Assembly: GCA_036733925.1 (NCBI GenBank)
Contig: DAIMZO010000007.1
Span: forward strand, 1-64,000
DNA: 64,000 nt
DNA from: UBA2897 sp036733925
GTDB lineage: Bacteria; Bacillota; Negativicutes; Selenomonadales; Selenomonadaceae
Direction: 5' to 3'
Position 1 is the first letter of the stretch. Every line of letters begins with the position of its first letter. Both the position numbers and the translations under genes were made by a program. Positions 52,756 to 60,411 of this stretch are shown one piece after another. The notes under the pieces are model-generated. The model was not told where the DNA came from. It was given only the letters and a program-made list of their open reading frames with translations, and searched no databases.

Positions 52756-53317
52756 TTACGTATTGGGTTGCAAGAGCCATTGCAGGACGTTTTGCTTTTG
52801 GATGCCGTCGTAGTTGGCCTCGGGGGAGATTTCGTCGAGGGTCAGCAGGTATTTCGGATATTGGTCGTGGATGGCTTTGAGCGGCTTCAGCTCGCGGTTC
52901 AGGACCTCCGGCTGCAGGGTGCTTTCTGCGACTTGGCAGTATTCCCGCATACCGGGGCGTTCGACGACGAAGTCGATCTCGCCTTTTGGAAGCTGTCCAA
53001 CGTAGACTTTGCCACCGCGTCGCAGGAGTTCCAGATAAACAACATTCTCCAGGATATGGCCGGTGTATCCTTGATGAGAATGGTATTGTAGATGCCGGAC
53101 AGATATTCCTCTACGGCTTCCGGCGTGTCTTGGAATTGTAAGGCGTAAGGGAAAGAACTGTTCCGGATATACGCGTTGTATTTTGCCGGTAAAGCAGGAA
53201 CAGCGTGGGTTTCCCGCAACGGCGGACGCCGGAAACCACTTTGATCAGGTCGCGTCCTCGGAAGCGTTGCAGAAAATCGAGATACTCTGGTCTGGCAATC
53301 CATTTCATGGGAATCAA
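52756..53317 (-). pseudogene. Decayed AAA ATPase with DUF4143 domain
   Basis: Three pieces in changing frames match one ATPase. N-terminus (from 53317): RPEYLDFLQRFRGRDLIKVV, VSGVRRCGKPTLFLLYR (P-loop with Lys-Ser changed to Lys-Pro). Middle, other frame: FPYALQFQDTPEAVEEYLSG, then IYNTILIKD. C-terminus (from about 53050): NVVYLELLRRGGKVYVG, GEIDFVVERPG, and REYCQVAESTLQPEVLNREL ending near 52756. Intact relatives are about 400 residues; here large internal parts are missing and at least two frameshifts occur. 52738-52755 and 53318-53443 hold nothing else recognisable. Confidence 0.8.
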
Positions 53318-53443
53318 CTCCTAAAAAGTCTTCAAGATACATAATTTTAGGAATGAAATCCAACTTTTTGTCATCATGGGGCAAAAATATAGCCGCTGCA
53401 CGGGGGAATCCTGTGCAGCGGCTTTTGGAAAGGGAGGATATGC

Positions 53444-54685
53444 TTAGTCCTGGGCCGCGAGGAGCTGGCGGGTGTGGGCCGCGACTTGCTCGGGGGTGAT
53501 GTCTTTGCGGCGGGCGACGCCGGTCTCGAGGGCCGCTTTGGCGACGGCCGCGGCGACGTTCGGCGCGACGTCCGCATCGAACGGGCTCGCGATGACGTTG
53601 TCCTCGGTGATGTCTTCCGGGGCAATGAGGTCCGCAATCGCGTGGGCCGCGGCTACCTTCATCTCCTCGTTGATCTCCTTCGCACGGACGTCGAGGGCGC
53701 CGCGGAAGATGCCCGGGAACGCGAGCAGGTTGTTGACCTGGTTCGGATAGTCGGAGCGCCCGGTCGCGACGATGCGCGCACCGGCCTTCTTCGCGAGCTC
53801 CGGCATGATTTCAGGCGTCGGGTTCGCCATGGCGAGGATGACCGCGTCCTTGTTCATCGAGCGTACCATGTCCTCGGTGACGGCCCCGGCGACGGATACA
53901 CCGATGAAGACGTCGGCGCCCTTCATGACGTCGGCGAGCGTGCCGGCCTCTTTCTCGAGGTTCGTGATTTTCGCGATATCGTCCTTGTATGGGTTCATAT
54001 CGTCCGTGCGGCTGGCGTAGATGGCGCCGTGCGAGTCGCAGAGGATGATATGGCGCGTCTTCATGCGGTAGAGCAGGCGCGTGATGGCCTGTCCTGCGGC
54101 GCCGGCGCCGTTGACGACGACCTTTGCGTCCTCGAATTTCTTGCCGATCAGCTTGAATGCGTTGATGAGCGCGGAGACGACGACGATGGCCGTGCCGTGC
54201 TGGTCATCGTGGAACACGGGGATATCAAGCGTCTTCTTCAGCTCGCGCTCGATATCGAAGCATTCCGGCGCTTTGATGTCCTCGAGGTTGATGCCGCCGA
54301 AGCCCGGCGCGATGAGCTGCACAGCGCGGATGACTTCCTTCGGATTCTTCGTGTCGAGCGCGATTGGGTAGGCGTCGACGCCGGCGAAACCTTTGAACAG
54401 GATGGACTTGCCCTCCATGACCGGCAGGCCGGCGCCCGCGCCGATGCTGCCGAGGCCGAGGACGGCCGTGCCGTTCGTCACGACGGCGACGCTATTGCCT
54501 TTCGCCGTGTAGTCGTAGATCTTCTCCGGGTCATCCTTGATGGCGAGGCATGGCGCCGCAACGCCCGGCGAGTAGGCGAGCGTCAGATCTTTTGCACTGC
54601 GCAGGGGAACCTTGCTCGTGATCTCGATTTTCCCGTGATGTGCTTCATGAAGCCGGAGTGCTTCTTCGTTTACATTTGCTGCCAT
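53444..54685 (-). CDS. Malic enzyme (NAD(P)-dependent)
   Basis: A 413-residue decarboxylating malate dehydrogenase making pyruvate and CO2. The malic N-domain (about 20-150) includes AYSPGVAAPCLAI, and KGNSVAVVTNGTAVLGLGSIG; metal-binding acidic residues lie in FGGINLEDIKAPECF; the NAD-binding domain (about 165-390) has VVNGAGAAGQAITRLL. The short (about 400-residue) bacterial type without the PTA domain. Start at 54685 (MAANVNEEALRLHEAHHGK) follows GGGAAG; the frame extends to 54790 without a site. Cofactor preference cannot be set by eye. Confidence 0.93.
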   Translation of the reverse strand: MAANVNEEALRLHEAHHGKIEITSKVPLRSAKDLTLAYSPGVAAPCLAIKDDPEKIYDYTAKGNSVAVVTNGTAVLGLGSIGAGAGLPVMEGKSILFKGFAGVDAYPIALDTKNPKEVIRAVQLIAPGFGGINLEDIKAPECFDIERELKKTLDIPVFHDDQHGTAIVVVSALINAFKLIGKKFEDAKVVVNGAGAAGQAITRLLYRMKTRHIILCDSHGAIYASRTDDMNPYKDDIAKITNLEKEAGTLADVMKGADVFIGVSVAGAVTEDMVRSMNKDAVILAMANPTPEIMPELAKKAGARIVATGRSDYPNQVNNLLAFPGIFRGALDVRAKEINEEMKVAAAHAIADLIAPEDITEDNVIASPFDADVAPNVAAAVAKAALETGVARRKDITPEQVAAHTRQLLAAQD

Positions 54686-54806
54686 AGCTAAGACTTCCCT
54701 TCTTTTATCGGAAGGCCGGCGATTGCCGGCGGAATACGCTTTTCTGTTGTCTTTCAGTCTAACGGAACTCGCGGGGAAATTCTGTGCCATCGGTTACACT
54801 TCTTTG

Positions 54807-54873
54807 ATGTTGTAATCGGTTACAACATTTTTTTCCTTTGACTCTATTATAACTCCGTTTTTCGTATTGACAA
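54807..54873 (-). promoter_or_regulatory. Malic enzyme promoter with candidate operator
   Basis: Minus strand TTGTCA (54873-54868), 16 bases, TATAAT (54851-54846). About 18 bases downstream, ATGTTGTAA/TTACAACAT (54807-54828) forms a 9-bp perfect dyad with a 4-base centre; TGTAACCGAT recurs 16 bases further toward the gene. Position fits a repressor blocking initiation; the regulator is unknown. Confidence 0.6.
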
Positions 54874-54922
54874 ATATGAAATTTCCATTGTTTGCATAGG
54901 AAAAAGTTATCCAGATAAAGGA

Positions 54923-54970
54923 AAATAGCGGTAATCCGAGGAAAAATCTTCTCTAGGATTATCGCTATTT
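54923..54970 (-). terminator. Terminator after the LCP gene
   Basis: AAATAGCGGTAATCC (54923-54937) pairs with GGATTATCGCTATTT (54956-54970), 15 bp with one G-U; TTTTCCTTT follows on the minus strand. Confidence 0.75.
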
Positions 54971-54999
54971 ATGTAAACATTCGTGGTATTTATTTTTCG

Positions 55000-56262
55000 T
55001 TACTGCCCTTTGCCTGTGGTTTCGGAGTGTGACGGGGTGGAGCCGCCGGCATTCACGTTGACGTCCTCACCGCGTTCACTGCGGCTCGCGGCTGTGTCCT
55101 CGGAGCGGCGGTCGTAACTGCGCGAGGAGGAGCTGCCCTGCGAGCTCTCCTTTTTCGAGCTTTCCTTCAAGCCGCTTTCCTTATGGCTGCTCTTCGATGC
55201 CTTGCCGATGGAGGTATCGCCTGCCGGAACCTCCTTTGCCGTCGACGGGATGGAATTCTTGTATTCCTGCTGAGCGCGTTCCATCTCCTGCTGGGCGCGT
55301 CCCGAGAGGTGCAGGCCGAGCGTGTTCGCGAGCGTGGCTCGGAGCTCGGCGATATCCGGAATCCAGTAGCTGACGCCATTGATGTAGAGCGGCTTGCCCG
55401 GAACCATGTCCGTCTTGAGGCCGTTCTTGCGCGACTCCTTGAGCGTGCCGGCGAATTCGAGCAGCTGGCGCACGGAGAGGTCGGTCTTCACGGAGCTCAC
55501 GATCTCGCTGATGACGGCCGGGAGCTTCGGGATGATGGACGGGCTCGTCAGCTTGTCCATGCAGGCCGCCATGAACTTCTGCTGGCGCTTGATGCGCCCG
55601 ATGTCGCCTTCCTCGTCGCGGTAGCGCACGTAGGTCACGGCCGTCTTGCCGTCCATGTGCTGCATGCCCGGCTGCAGGTCGATCAGCAGGCCACCGTCGT
55701 CGTCCCATGGATCCTCGTAGTACATGCGCTTCTCGACGTTGATATCGATGCCGCCGAGCGCGTCGATGATCTTCTGGAACGCATGCGTGTTGATGACGAT
55801 GTAGTGGTCGACGTTGACGCCGAGGAAGTTCTCGACGGTATCCTGCGCGAGCTTCTCGCCGCCGAGGACGCCGCCCTTGGCGCTGCCGAAGGCATAAGCC
55901 GCGTTGATCTTGTCAAAGCCGTGCCCCTTGATTTTGACGCGCGTGTCGCGCGGGATGGAGAGCAGGGCGGCCTGATCCTTCTTCGGGTCGATGGTCGCGA
56001 GCATCAGGGTGTCCGAGCGGCCGACATCGTCTTCGCGCGTGTCGACGCCCATGATCATGATGGTCGACTTGTCCTTGGCGGTCATCAGGCCGTCCTCCGC
56101 CTGATCGCCGCTTCGGTCGAGCAGGCTGTTCGAGGCGAACAGCGCGCCGGCAGCCGCCGCAGCGATGAAGCACAGGAAAAGGAGCGCCCATGGCCAGACA
56201 TGCTTCTTTTTCCGGCGTTCTCTGCGCGAGCTGAGCCGGGGAGGTATGGTGGAATTTGGCAA
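55000..56262 (-). CDS. LytR-CpsA-Psr (LCP) family protein
   Basis: A 420-residue membrane-anchored phosphotransferase of the LCP family that attaches polymers to the cell wall. After a basic N-terminus, one helix (about 22-44, PWALLFLCFIAAAAAGALF); the LCP domain (about 65-230) has GVDTREDDVGRSDTLMLATI, LLSIPRDTRVKI, KINAAYAFG, and VRYRDEEGDIGRIKRQQ with the Arg residues that hold the pyrophosphate. The C-terminal 100 residues are Ser/Lys-rich and probably disordered. It starts with TTG at 56262 after AAGAAGGG. In a diderm its acceptor polymer is unclear. Confidence 0.9.
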   Translation of the reverse strand: MPNSTIPPRLSSRRERRKKKHVWPWALLFLCFIAAAAAGALFASNSLLDRSGDQAEDGLMTAKDKSTIMIMGVDTREDDVGRSDTLMLATIDPKKDQAALLSIPRDTRVKIKGHGFDKINAAYAFGSAKGGVLGGEKLAQDTVENFLGVNVDHYIVINTHAFQKIIDALGGIDINVEKRMYYEDPWDDDGGLLIDLQPGMQHMDGKTAVTYVRYRDEEGDIGRIKRQQKFMAACMDKLTSPSIIPKLPAVISEIVSSVKTDLSVRQLLEFAGTLKESRKNGLKTDMVPGKPLYINGVSYWIPDIAELRATLANTLGLHLSGRAQQEMERAQQEYKNSIPSTAKEVPAGDTSIGKASKSSHKESGLKESSKKESSQGSSSSRSYDRRSEDTAASRSERGEDVNVNAGGSTPSHSETTGKGQ

Positions 56263-56402
56263 AAATAACCCTTCTTTTTTCGATTCAGGTACAAAATCCG
56301 ATACTCCTCCATTATAATGAAATCACGGGGGAGAAGCAACGATTTTTCAGATACAAAGCATAGAATAGCAGGGAAATCTGATTTTTGAAAGGAAGATGTC
56401 TC

Positions 56403-56861
56403 GTGGCAGAGGAAATCGAGCGGAAATTCTTGGTGAAGGACAGCTGGCAGCCGAAGGAGCAGGGCGACCGTATCGCGCAGGGCTATCTGTCGACGGAGCC
56501 GGGGCGGACGGTGCGCGTGCGCGTCCGGGCCGGCAAGGGATACCTGACCGTCAAGGGGAAGAACGACGGGATCCGGCGCCTCGAGTTCGAGTACGAGGTG
56601 CCGCTCGCGGATGCGGAGGCCATGCTCACGCTCTGTGAGCAGCCCATCATCGAGAAGACGCGCTATGTGGAAACGGTGGATAAATCCGTCTGGGAAATCG
56701 ACGTCTTCGAGGGGGCGAACGCCGGGCTCCGCGTCGCGGAGGTCGAGCTGCCATCGGCCGGTGCGCCATTTTCGCGGCCCGAATGGCTTGGCGAGGAGGT
56801 TTCCGGGCAGATACAGTATTACAACTCCAGCCTCCAGAAACACCCGTTCCGGGAGTGGTGA
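56403..56861 (+). CDS. CYTH-domain protein (triphosphatase-like)
   Basis: A 152-residue CYTH tunnel-fold protein. The signature EEIERKFLV (ExExK, residues 3-11) is followed by IAQGYLSTEPGRTVRVRVR, TVKGK and FEYEVP, which line the metal-triphosphate tunnel. Relatives hydrolyse inorganic triphosphate. GTG 56403 follows GAAAGGAAG by 7 bases; a TTG at 56385 is less likely. The gene ends in front of the DnaA-box cluster. Confidence 0.85.
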   Translation: MAEEIERKFLVKDSWQPKEQGDRIAQGYLSTEPGRTVRVRVRAGKGYLTVKGKNDGIRRLEFEYEVPLADAEAMLTLCEQPIIEKTRYVETVDKSVWEIDVFEGANAGLRVAEVELPSAGAPFSRPEWLGEEVSGQIQYYNSSLQKHPFREW

Positions 56862-57155
56862 TTATCCACCTGGATGGGGGATATTTCTGTGTGGCAGAAC
56901 ACAAGATATAGGGTTTGCTGAGGAAAAAGGCACTATATCTTGAGTAATCCACAGATTTACACACATTATCCACAAGTCTGTTCTGGAATGGGAGGGACTT
57001 CTTGCACAGATTGGGGAAAAGTGTGTTCTTCCCAGACGGGAAAGGCATTCTGCCATCCTGCACGGGAAAGTTATACACAGTTGTGGATTATTATGTGGAT
57101 AAACTGGATTCCCGTGGATAAAGTGCATGAATCTGTGGGTAAGCCCTGTGGAGAA
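56862..57155. other. Second DnaA-box cluster, away from oriC
   Basis: This gap of about 400 bases without a gene holds TTATCCACC 56862, TAATCCACA 56945, TTATCCACA 56966 (perfect), TTATACACA 57071 (matches TTATNCACA), TGTGGATTA 57082, TGTGGATAA 57094 (perfect), CGTGGATAA 57113, TGTGGGTAA 57134 and TGTGGAGAA 57147, plus one perfect box inside the next gene (57432-57440). Density equals or exceeds oriC. The sequence 57156-57266 after it carries TTGACA (57168) and no gene. Possible roles: DnaA titration, a regulated promoter, or an accessory origin element. Confidence 0.75.
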
Positions 57156-57266
57156 ACGGAAATTTTTTTGACAGGAGAAAGGATTTTCGCGGCGGGAGGG
57201 CTAATATATAGTTATGACCGATTACGCGAAACGGAAGAAGAAGTGAAGATACAGGGGGGCGGGAGT

Positions 57267-57710
57267 ATGGCAATGCTCAATGAATCCATGGTGAATACGC
57301 TCGTGCAGCAGGCGATGGAGATTATGCACAATGCCTATGTGCCGTATGGCAAGGTGCCGGTCGGTGCGTGCATCCTCGCAAGTGACGGGACGCTCTACGC
57401 GGGGTGCAATATTGAAAATGCCATCCCGGCGTTATCCACAATGGCAGAGGCAGTGGCGCTGCACCGCGCGGTCGCGGACGGCAAGCGGGAGTTCGACGGC
57501 ATCGCGGTCGTCGCGGACAAGGAGGAGCCGTTCATCCCGAACGGGGCAGTGTGCCAGCTGCTCGCGGAATTCCATGTGCCGGAGGTCGTCATGGCGAACA
57601 TGAAGGGCGAGGTCAAGCAGGTCGAACTCTCGGAGCTTCTGCCCTACGGCGTCCGGATCCATCAGAATACGGATTTCCAGATGTTCGCGGATGATGTGGA
57701 CGCGGACTGA
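57267..57710 (+). CDS. Cytidine-deaminase-fold protein lacking zinc ligands
   Basis: A 147-residue protein clearly related to CDA: AMEIMHNAYVPYGKVPVGAC, GTLYAGCNIENAIPALS, EFDGIAVVADKEEPF and LLAEFHVPEVV align with Cdd along their length. The catalytic C-A-E motif reads M-A-E (STMAEAVAL) and P-C-x-x-C reads P-N-G-A-V (FIPNGAVCQLL): all three zinc cysteines are gone, while the Glu and the ribose-binding N-x-E (NIEN) remain. It is therefore unlikely to deaminate cytidine by the usual route; a nucleoside-binding or regulatory role is possible. ATG 57267 or 57273 both have GGGAG-type sites. Confidence 0.8.
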   Translation: MAMLNESMVNTLVQQAMEIMHNAYVPYGKVPVGACILASDGTLYAGCNIENAIPALSTMAEAVALHRAVADGKREFDGIAVVADKEEPFIPNGAVCQLLAEFHVPEVVMANMKGEVKQVELSELLPYGVRIHQNTDFQMFADDVDAD

Positions 57711-57724
57711 TCCGGAGTGCGGTG

Positions 57725-57762
57725 AAGCGGCTGTGCGCCTGTTGACGCGCGGCCGCTTTTTC
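57725..57762 (+). terminator. Terminator after the deaminase-like gene
   Basis: AAGCGGC/GCCGCTT with an inner TGCGC/GCGCG helix, then TTTTTCC. Confidence 0.8.
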
Positions 57763-57773
57763 CTATGGAACGC

Positions 57774-57803
57774 TATACAAAGCCGGGGGAAAACGTGTAT
57801 AAT
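57774..57803 (+). promoter_or_regulatory. Promoter of kdsD-rsmG
   Basis: TATACA (57774-57779), 18 bases, TATAAT (57798-57803), 38 bases before the start. Confidence 0.5.
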
Positions 57804-57841
57804 AAGACAGAGCATATTCATTTAGGAGGAAAAGAAGCAAT

Positions 57842-58819
57842 ATGGACGAAAAAACCATTCGGGAAAAGGCCGTGGAGACGCTGGAAATCGAGTCGGCCGC
57901 TGTCCGGAAACTCACGGAGAACATCGACGACGGATTCGTAAAATCGGTCGAGTGCATCCTGAACTGCCCGGCGCGCGTCATTGTGACTGGCATGGGGAAA
58001 TCCGGCCACATCGGACGCAAGATGGCCGCGACGTTCGCGAGCACGGGTACGCCATCGTTCTTCCTGCATCCGGCCGAGGCGTTCCACGGAGATCTCGGCA
58101 TGGTCACGGAAAAAGATATCGTCATCGCAATCTCGAACAGCGGTGAGTCGACGGAGACCATCAAGATCCTGCCAATCATCCGCCGCATCGGCGCGACGAT
58201 CATCGCGATGACGGGCAACCGCGAGTCGCAGCTCGCGCAGGCCGCGGACTACGTCATCGATATCGGGCATGAGAAAGAGGCCTGCCCGCTGAACCTCGCG
58301 CCGACGACGAGCACGACCTGCACGCTCGCGATGGGCGATGCGCTCGCCGTCGCGACGATGTCGGTGCGCAACTTCACGAAGCAGGATTTCGCGCTGTTCC
58401 ATCCGGGCGGAGCGCTCGGACGCCGTCTGCTGCTGAAGGTCGAGAATGTCATGCATTCCGGGGATGAGAACCCGGTCGTCGAGGGCTCGCATTCCGTGAA
58501 GGACGCGCTGTTCACGATGACGGAGAAGGGGCTCGGCGCGGTCTCGGTCACGGACAAGGATGGCAAGTTCATCGGCCTGCTGACCGATGGCATTGTGCGC
58601 CGCGCGATCGCCAAGGACTACGCGTTCCTCGACAAGCCGGTCTCGGATATCATGTACAGCGAGCCGCTGACCATCAAGAAAAACGCGATGGCCACGGCGG
58701 CGCTGTCTGTCATGGAGAAACATCAGCCGCGCCCGGTCACGGTCCTGCCGGTCATCGAGGACGGCAAGCCGGTTGGCATGATCCATCTGACCGACCTTCT
58801 GAAGCAGGGCGTGATCTGA
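57842..58819 (+). CDS. kdsD: D-arabinose-5-phosphate isomerase (KpsF/KdsD type)
   Basis: A 325-residue isomerase that makes arabinose-5-phosphate, the precursor of Kdo in lipopolysaccharide. The SIS domain (about 40-175) has VTGMGKSGHIGRKMAATFAS, HPAEAFHGDLGM with the active-site histidines, and ISNSGESTETI; two CBS domains follow (about 205-262 and 272-325). It supports an LPS-bearing outer membrane. AGGAGG lies 12 bases before the ATG. rsmG follows by 30 bases. It is unrelated to the L-arabinose genes at 11-15 kb. Confidence 0.95.
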   Translation: MDEKTIREKAVETLEIESAAVRKLTENIDDGFVKSVECILNCPARVIVTGMGKSGHIGRKMAATFASTGTPSFFLHPAEAFHGDLGMVTEKDIVIAISNSGESTETIKILPIIRRIGATIIAMTGNRESQLAQAADYVIDIGHEKEACPLNLAPTTSTTCTLAMGDALAVATMSVRNFTKQDFALFHPGGALGRRLLLKVENVMHSGDENPVVEGSHSVKDALFTMTEKGLGAVSVTDKDGKFIGLLTDGIVRRAIAKDYAFLDKPVSDIMYSEPLTIKKNAMATAALSVMEKHQPRPVTVLPVIEDGKPVGMIHLTDLLKQGVI

Positions 58820-58849
58820 TACAAGAGTTCCACAATGAGGTGAGCAAGC

Positions 58850-59572
58850 GTGTTTTTGGAGGAAATGCGGAAAGCCGCGGCGGCATACGGCGATGGCCTG
58901 TCCCTTTCTGACGAGCAGCTGCAGCAGTTTGACCTTTACCAGCGGCTGCTGCTCGAATGGAATGAGAAGATGAACCTCACGGCCATCACGGAGCCGCACG
59001 ATGTCGCGGTCAAGCATATGGTCGACAGCCTGTCCGCCTATACGCCGGAGCTGTTCCATGACGGCGTGTCCGTCATCGACGTCGGGACAGGGGCAGGGTT
59101 CCCGGGCATCCCGCTGAAGATTTTCTGCCCCGGAATCCATCTCACCTTGATGGATTCGCTGCAGAAGCGCGTGCATTTCCTGCAGGCGGTGGTGGATGCG
59201 CTCGGGCTCACGGAGGTTCAATGCGTGCACGCGCGCGCGGAGGAAGGCGCACGTCAGAAGGCGTACCGCGAGCAGTACGATATCGTCGTGAGCCGCGCGG
59301 TTGCGCGCCTGAGCGTGCTCGCGGAGTATTGCATGCCGTTCGTGAAGCGCGGCGGGTATTTCCTCGCGCTGAAGGGCGCGAAATACGAGGAGGAGCTGCA
59401 AGAGGCCAGCAAGGCCATCAAGGTGATGGGCGGAAGCCATACGGAGGCGCGCCGCGTCACGCTCCCAGGCCTCGACGATGTGCGCGCGGTCGTTGCGGTG
59501 CACAAGACCATGCCGACGCCGAAAGCCTATCCGCGCAAGGCCGGCACGCCGGCCAAGAAGCCGATCCTTTGA
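58850..59572 (+). CDS. rsmG: 16S rRNA (guanine-527-N7) methyltransferase
   Basis: A 240-residue SAM-dependent methyltransferase (GidB). The SAM loop SVIDVGTGAGFPGIPLKIF (about 76-94), LTLMDSLQKRVHFL and VVSRAVARLSVLAEYC are characteristic; MNLTAITEPHDVAVKHMVDS marks the start of the domain. GTG start at 58850 follows GAGGTGA. It is usually next to mnmG and parA/parB at the origin; here it lies some 40 kb from mnmG, behind kdsD, and no parAB is seen. Confidence 0.95.
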   Translation: MFLEEMRKAAAAYGDGLSLSDEQLQQFDLYQRLLLEWNEKMNLTAITEPHDVAVKHMVDSLSAYTPELFHDGVSVIDVGTGAGFPGIPLKIFCPGIHLTLMDSLQKRVHFLQAVVDALGLTEVQCVHARAEEGARQKAYREQYDIVVSRAVARLSVLAEYCMPFVKRGGYFLALKGAKYEEELQEASKAIKVMGGSHTEARRVTLPGLDDVRAVVAVHKTMPTPKAYPRKAGTPAKKPIL

Positions 59573-59592
59573 CGATGAGAAGGGGGATAGCG

Positions 59593-60309
59593 ATGAAGAG
59601 CACGATGAATCTGCTGGTCGTTTTGTTGTCTTTGGGACTGTGTGCCATGCCGGTAGCCTGTACGGCGACTGGCGAGAATCCGCAGGGGGATACGCGCACA
59701 GCGGAACAGATTATCGCGGAAATGCAGGCAAAGCGCGCGGCGCGTATCACGCAGGAAGCCGCAGCTCAGAAAAATGAAAAAACGAATGTCGACAATGGCA
59801 AGATAACTGCCAAAGCGGCGGCGCAGCAGGAGCCTAGAAAACAAAAGCAGCAGAAAGCGCGCTATGTCCAGCTGCTGAATGACAACGGCTTCAACTACGC
59901 CATGGACACGCAGAACGCGAAATGGATCAAGATGCCGCATTCCGGGGACGAGTACATCGTCGACGTCTGGGTGCGCTTGGATTCCGACGGGACGCAGAAA
60001 GAGGATGCGAAGAAGGATGCGGACTATCACTATCCGCAGACCTATTACCTCGAGCATTACTACATCCGCCCGGATCATCAGCAGATCCAGTTCCTCTGCG
60101 AACTCGAGGTCACGGGGCGCCCGGACAACGCGATCCATGAGCGTGCCTACAGCATGGGCAACTGGGAAGACCTCGTGCCGGGATCCATCGAGGACGATAT
60201 CTACCATGGCGTCCTGAAGAACATGCCAAAGAATGCGCTGACGGGCAAGAAGAATGGCGGCAAGAGCCTGCGCGACGAGATCGAGGACAAGCTCTGGATC
60301 TCGATGTAA
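59593..60309 (+). CDS. Secreted protein of unknown function
   Basis: A 238-residue protein with a signal peptide (MKSTMNLLVVLLSLGLCAMP, cleaved near VAC-TATG; the Cys is not in a good lipobox). A Lys/Gln/Ala-rich helical stretch (about 35-88) is followed by a compact domain with aromatic residues: FNYAMDTQNAKWIKMPHSGD, VDVWVRLDSDGTQK, YYLEHYYIRPDHQQIQFLCE, in the style of repeated beta strands. I do not recognise the family. ATG 59593 follows AGAAGGGGG; an ATG at 59575 is possible. It follows rsmG by 20 bases and may share its transcript. Confidence 0.65.
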   Translation: MKSTMNLLVVLLSLGLCAMPVACTATGENPQGDTRTAEQIIAEMQAKRAARITQEAAAQKNEKTNVDNGKITAKAAAQQEPRKQKQQKARYVQLLNDNGFNYAMDTQNAKWIKMPHSGDEYIVDVWVRLDSDGTQKEDAKKDADYHYPQTYYLEHYYIRPDHQQIQFLCELEVTGRPDNAIHERAYSMGNWEDLVPGSIEDDIYHGVLKNMPKNALTGKKNGGKSLRDEIEDKLWISM

Positions 60310-60321
60310 GATATGGCTGCT

Positions 60322-60382
60322 TGTGGATAAAATAAAAAATATCCACAGATAATGGGATAAAATCTGTGGATAGAGTGGATAA
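60322..60382. other. DnaA-box-like group with inverted repeat
   Basis: TGTGGATAA 60322-60330 (perfect), ATATCCACA 60339-60347, TGTGGATAG 60365-60373, AGTGGATAA 60374-60382. TATCCACAGAT (60340-60350) and ATCTGTGGATA (60362-60372) are perfect 11-bp inverted arms built from two boxes. Confidence 0.65.
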
Positions 60383-60385
60383 AAG

Positions 60386-60411
60386 CCTCCCCGCAAGGGG
60401 AGGTATTTTTT
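60386..60411. terminator. Bidirectional terminator between convergent genes
   Basis: CCTCCCC/GGGGAGG with GCAA loop; T-runs on both sides. Its right tail overlaps the stop codon of the leftward purH-type gene. Confidence 0.88.
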
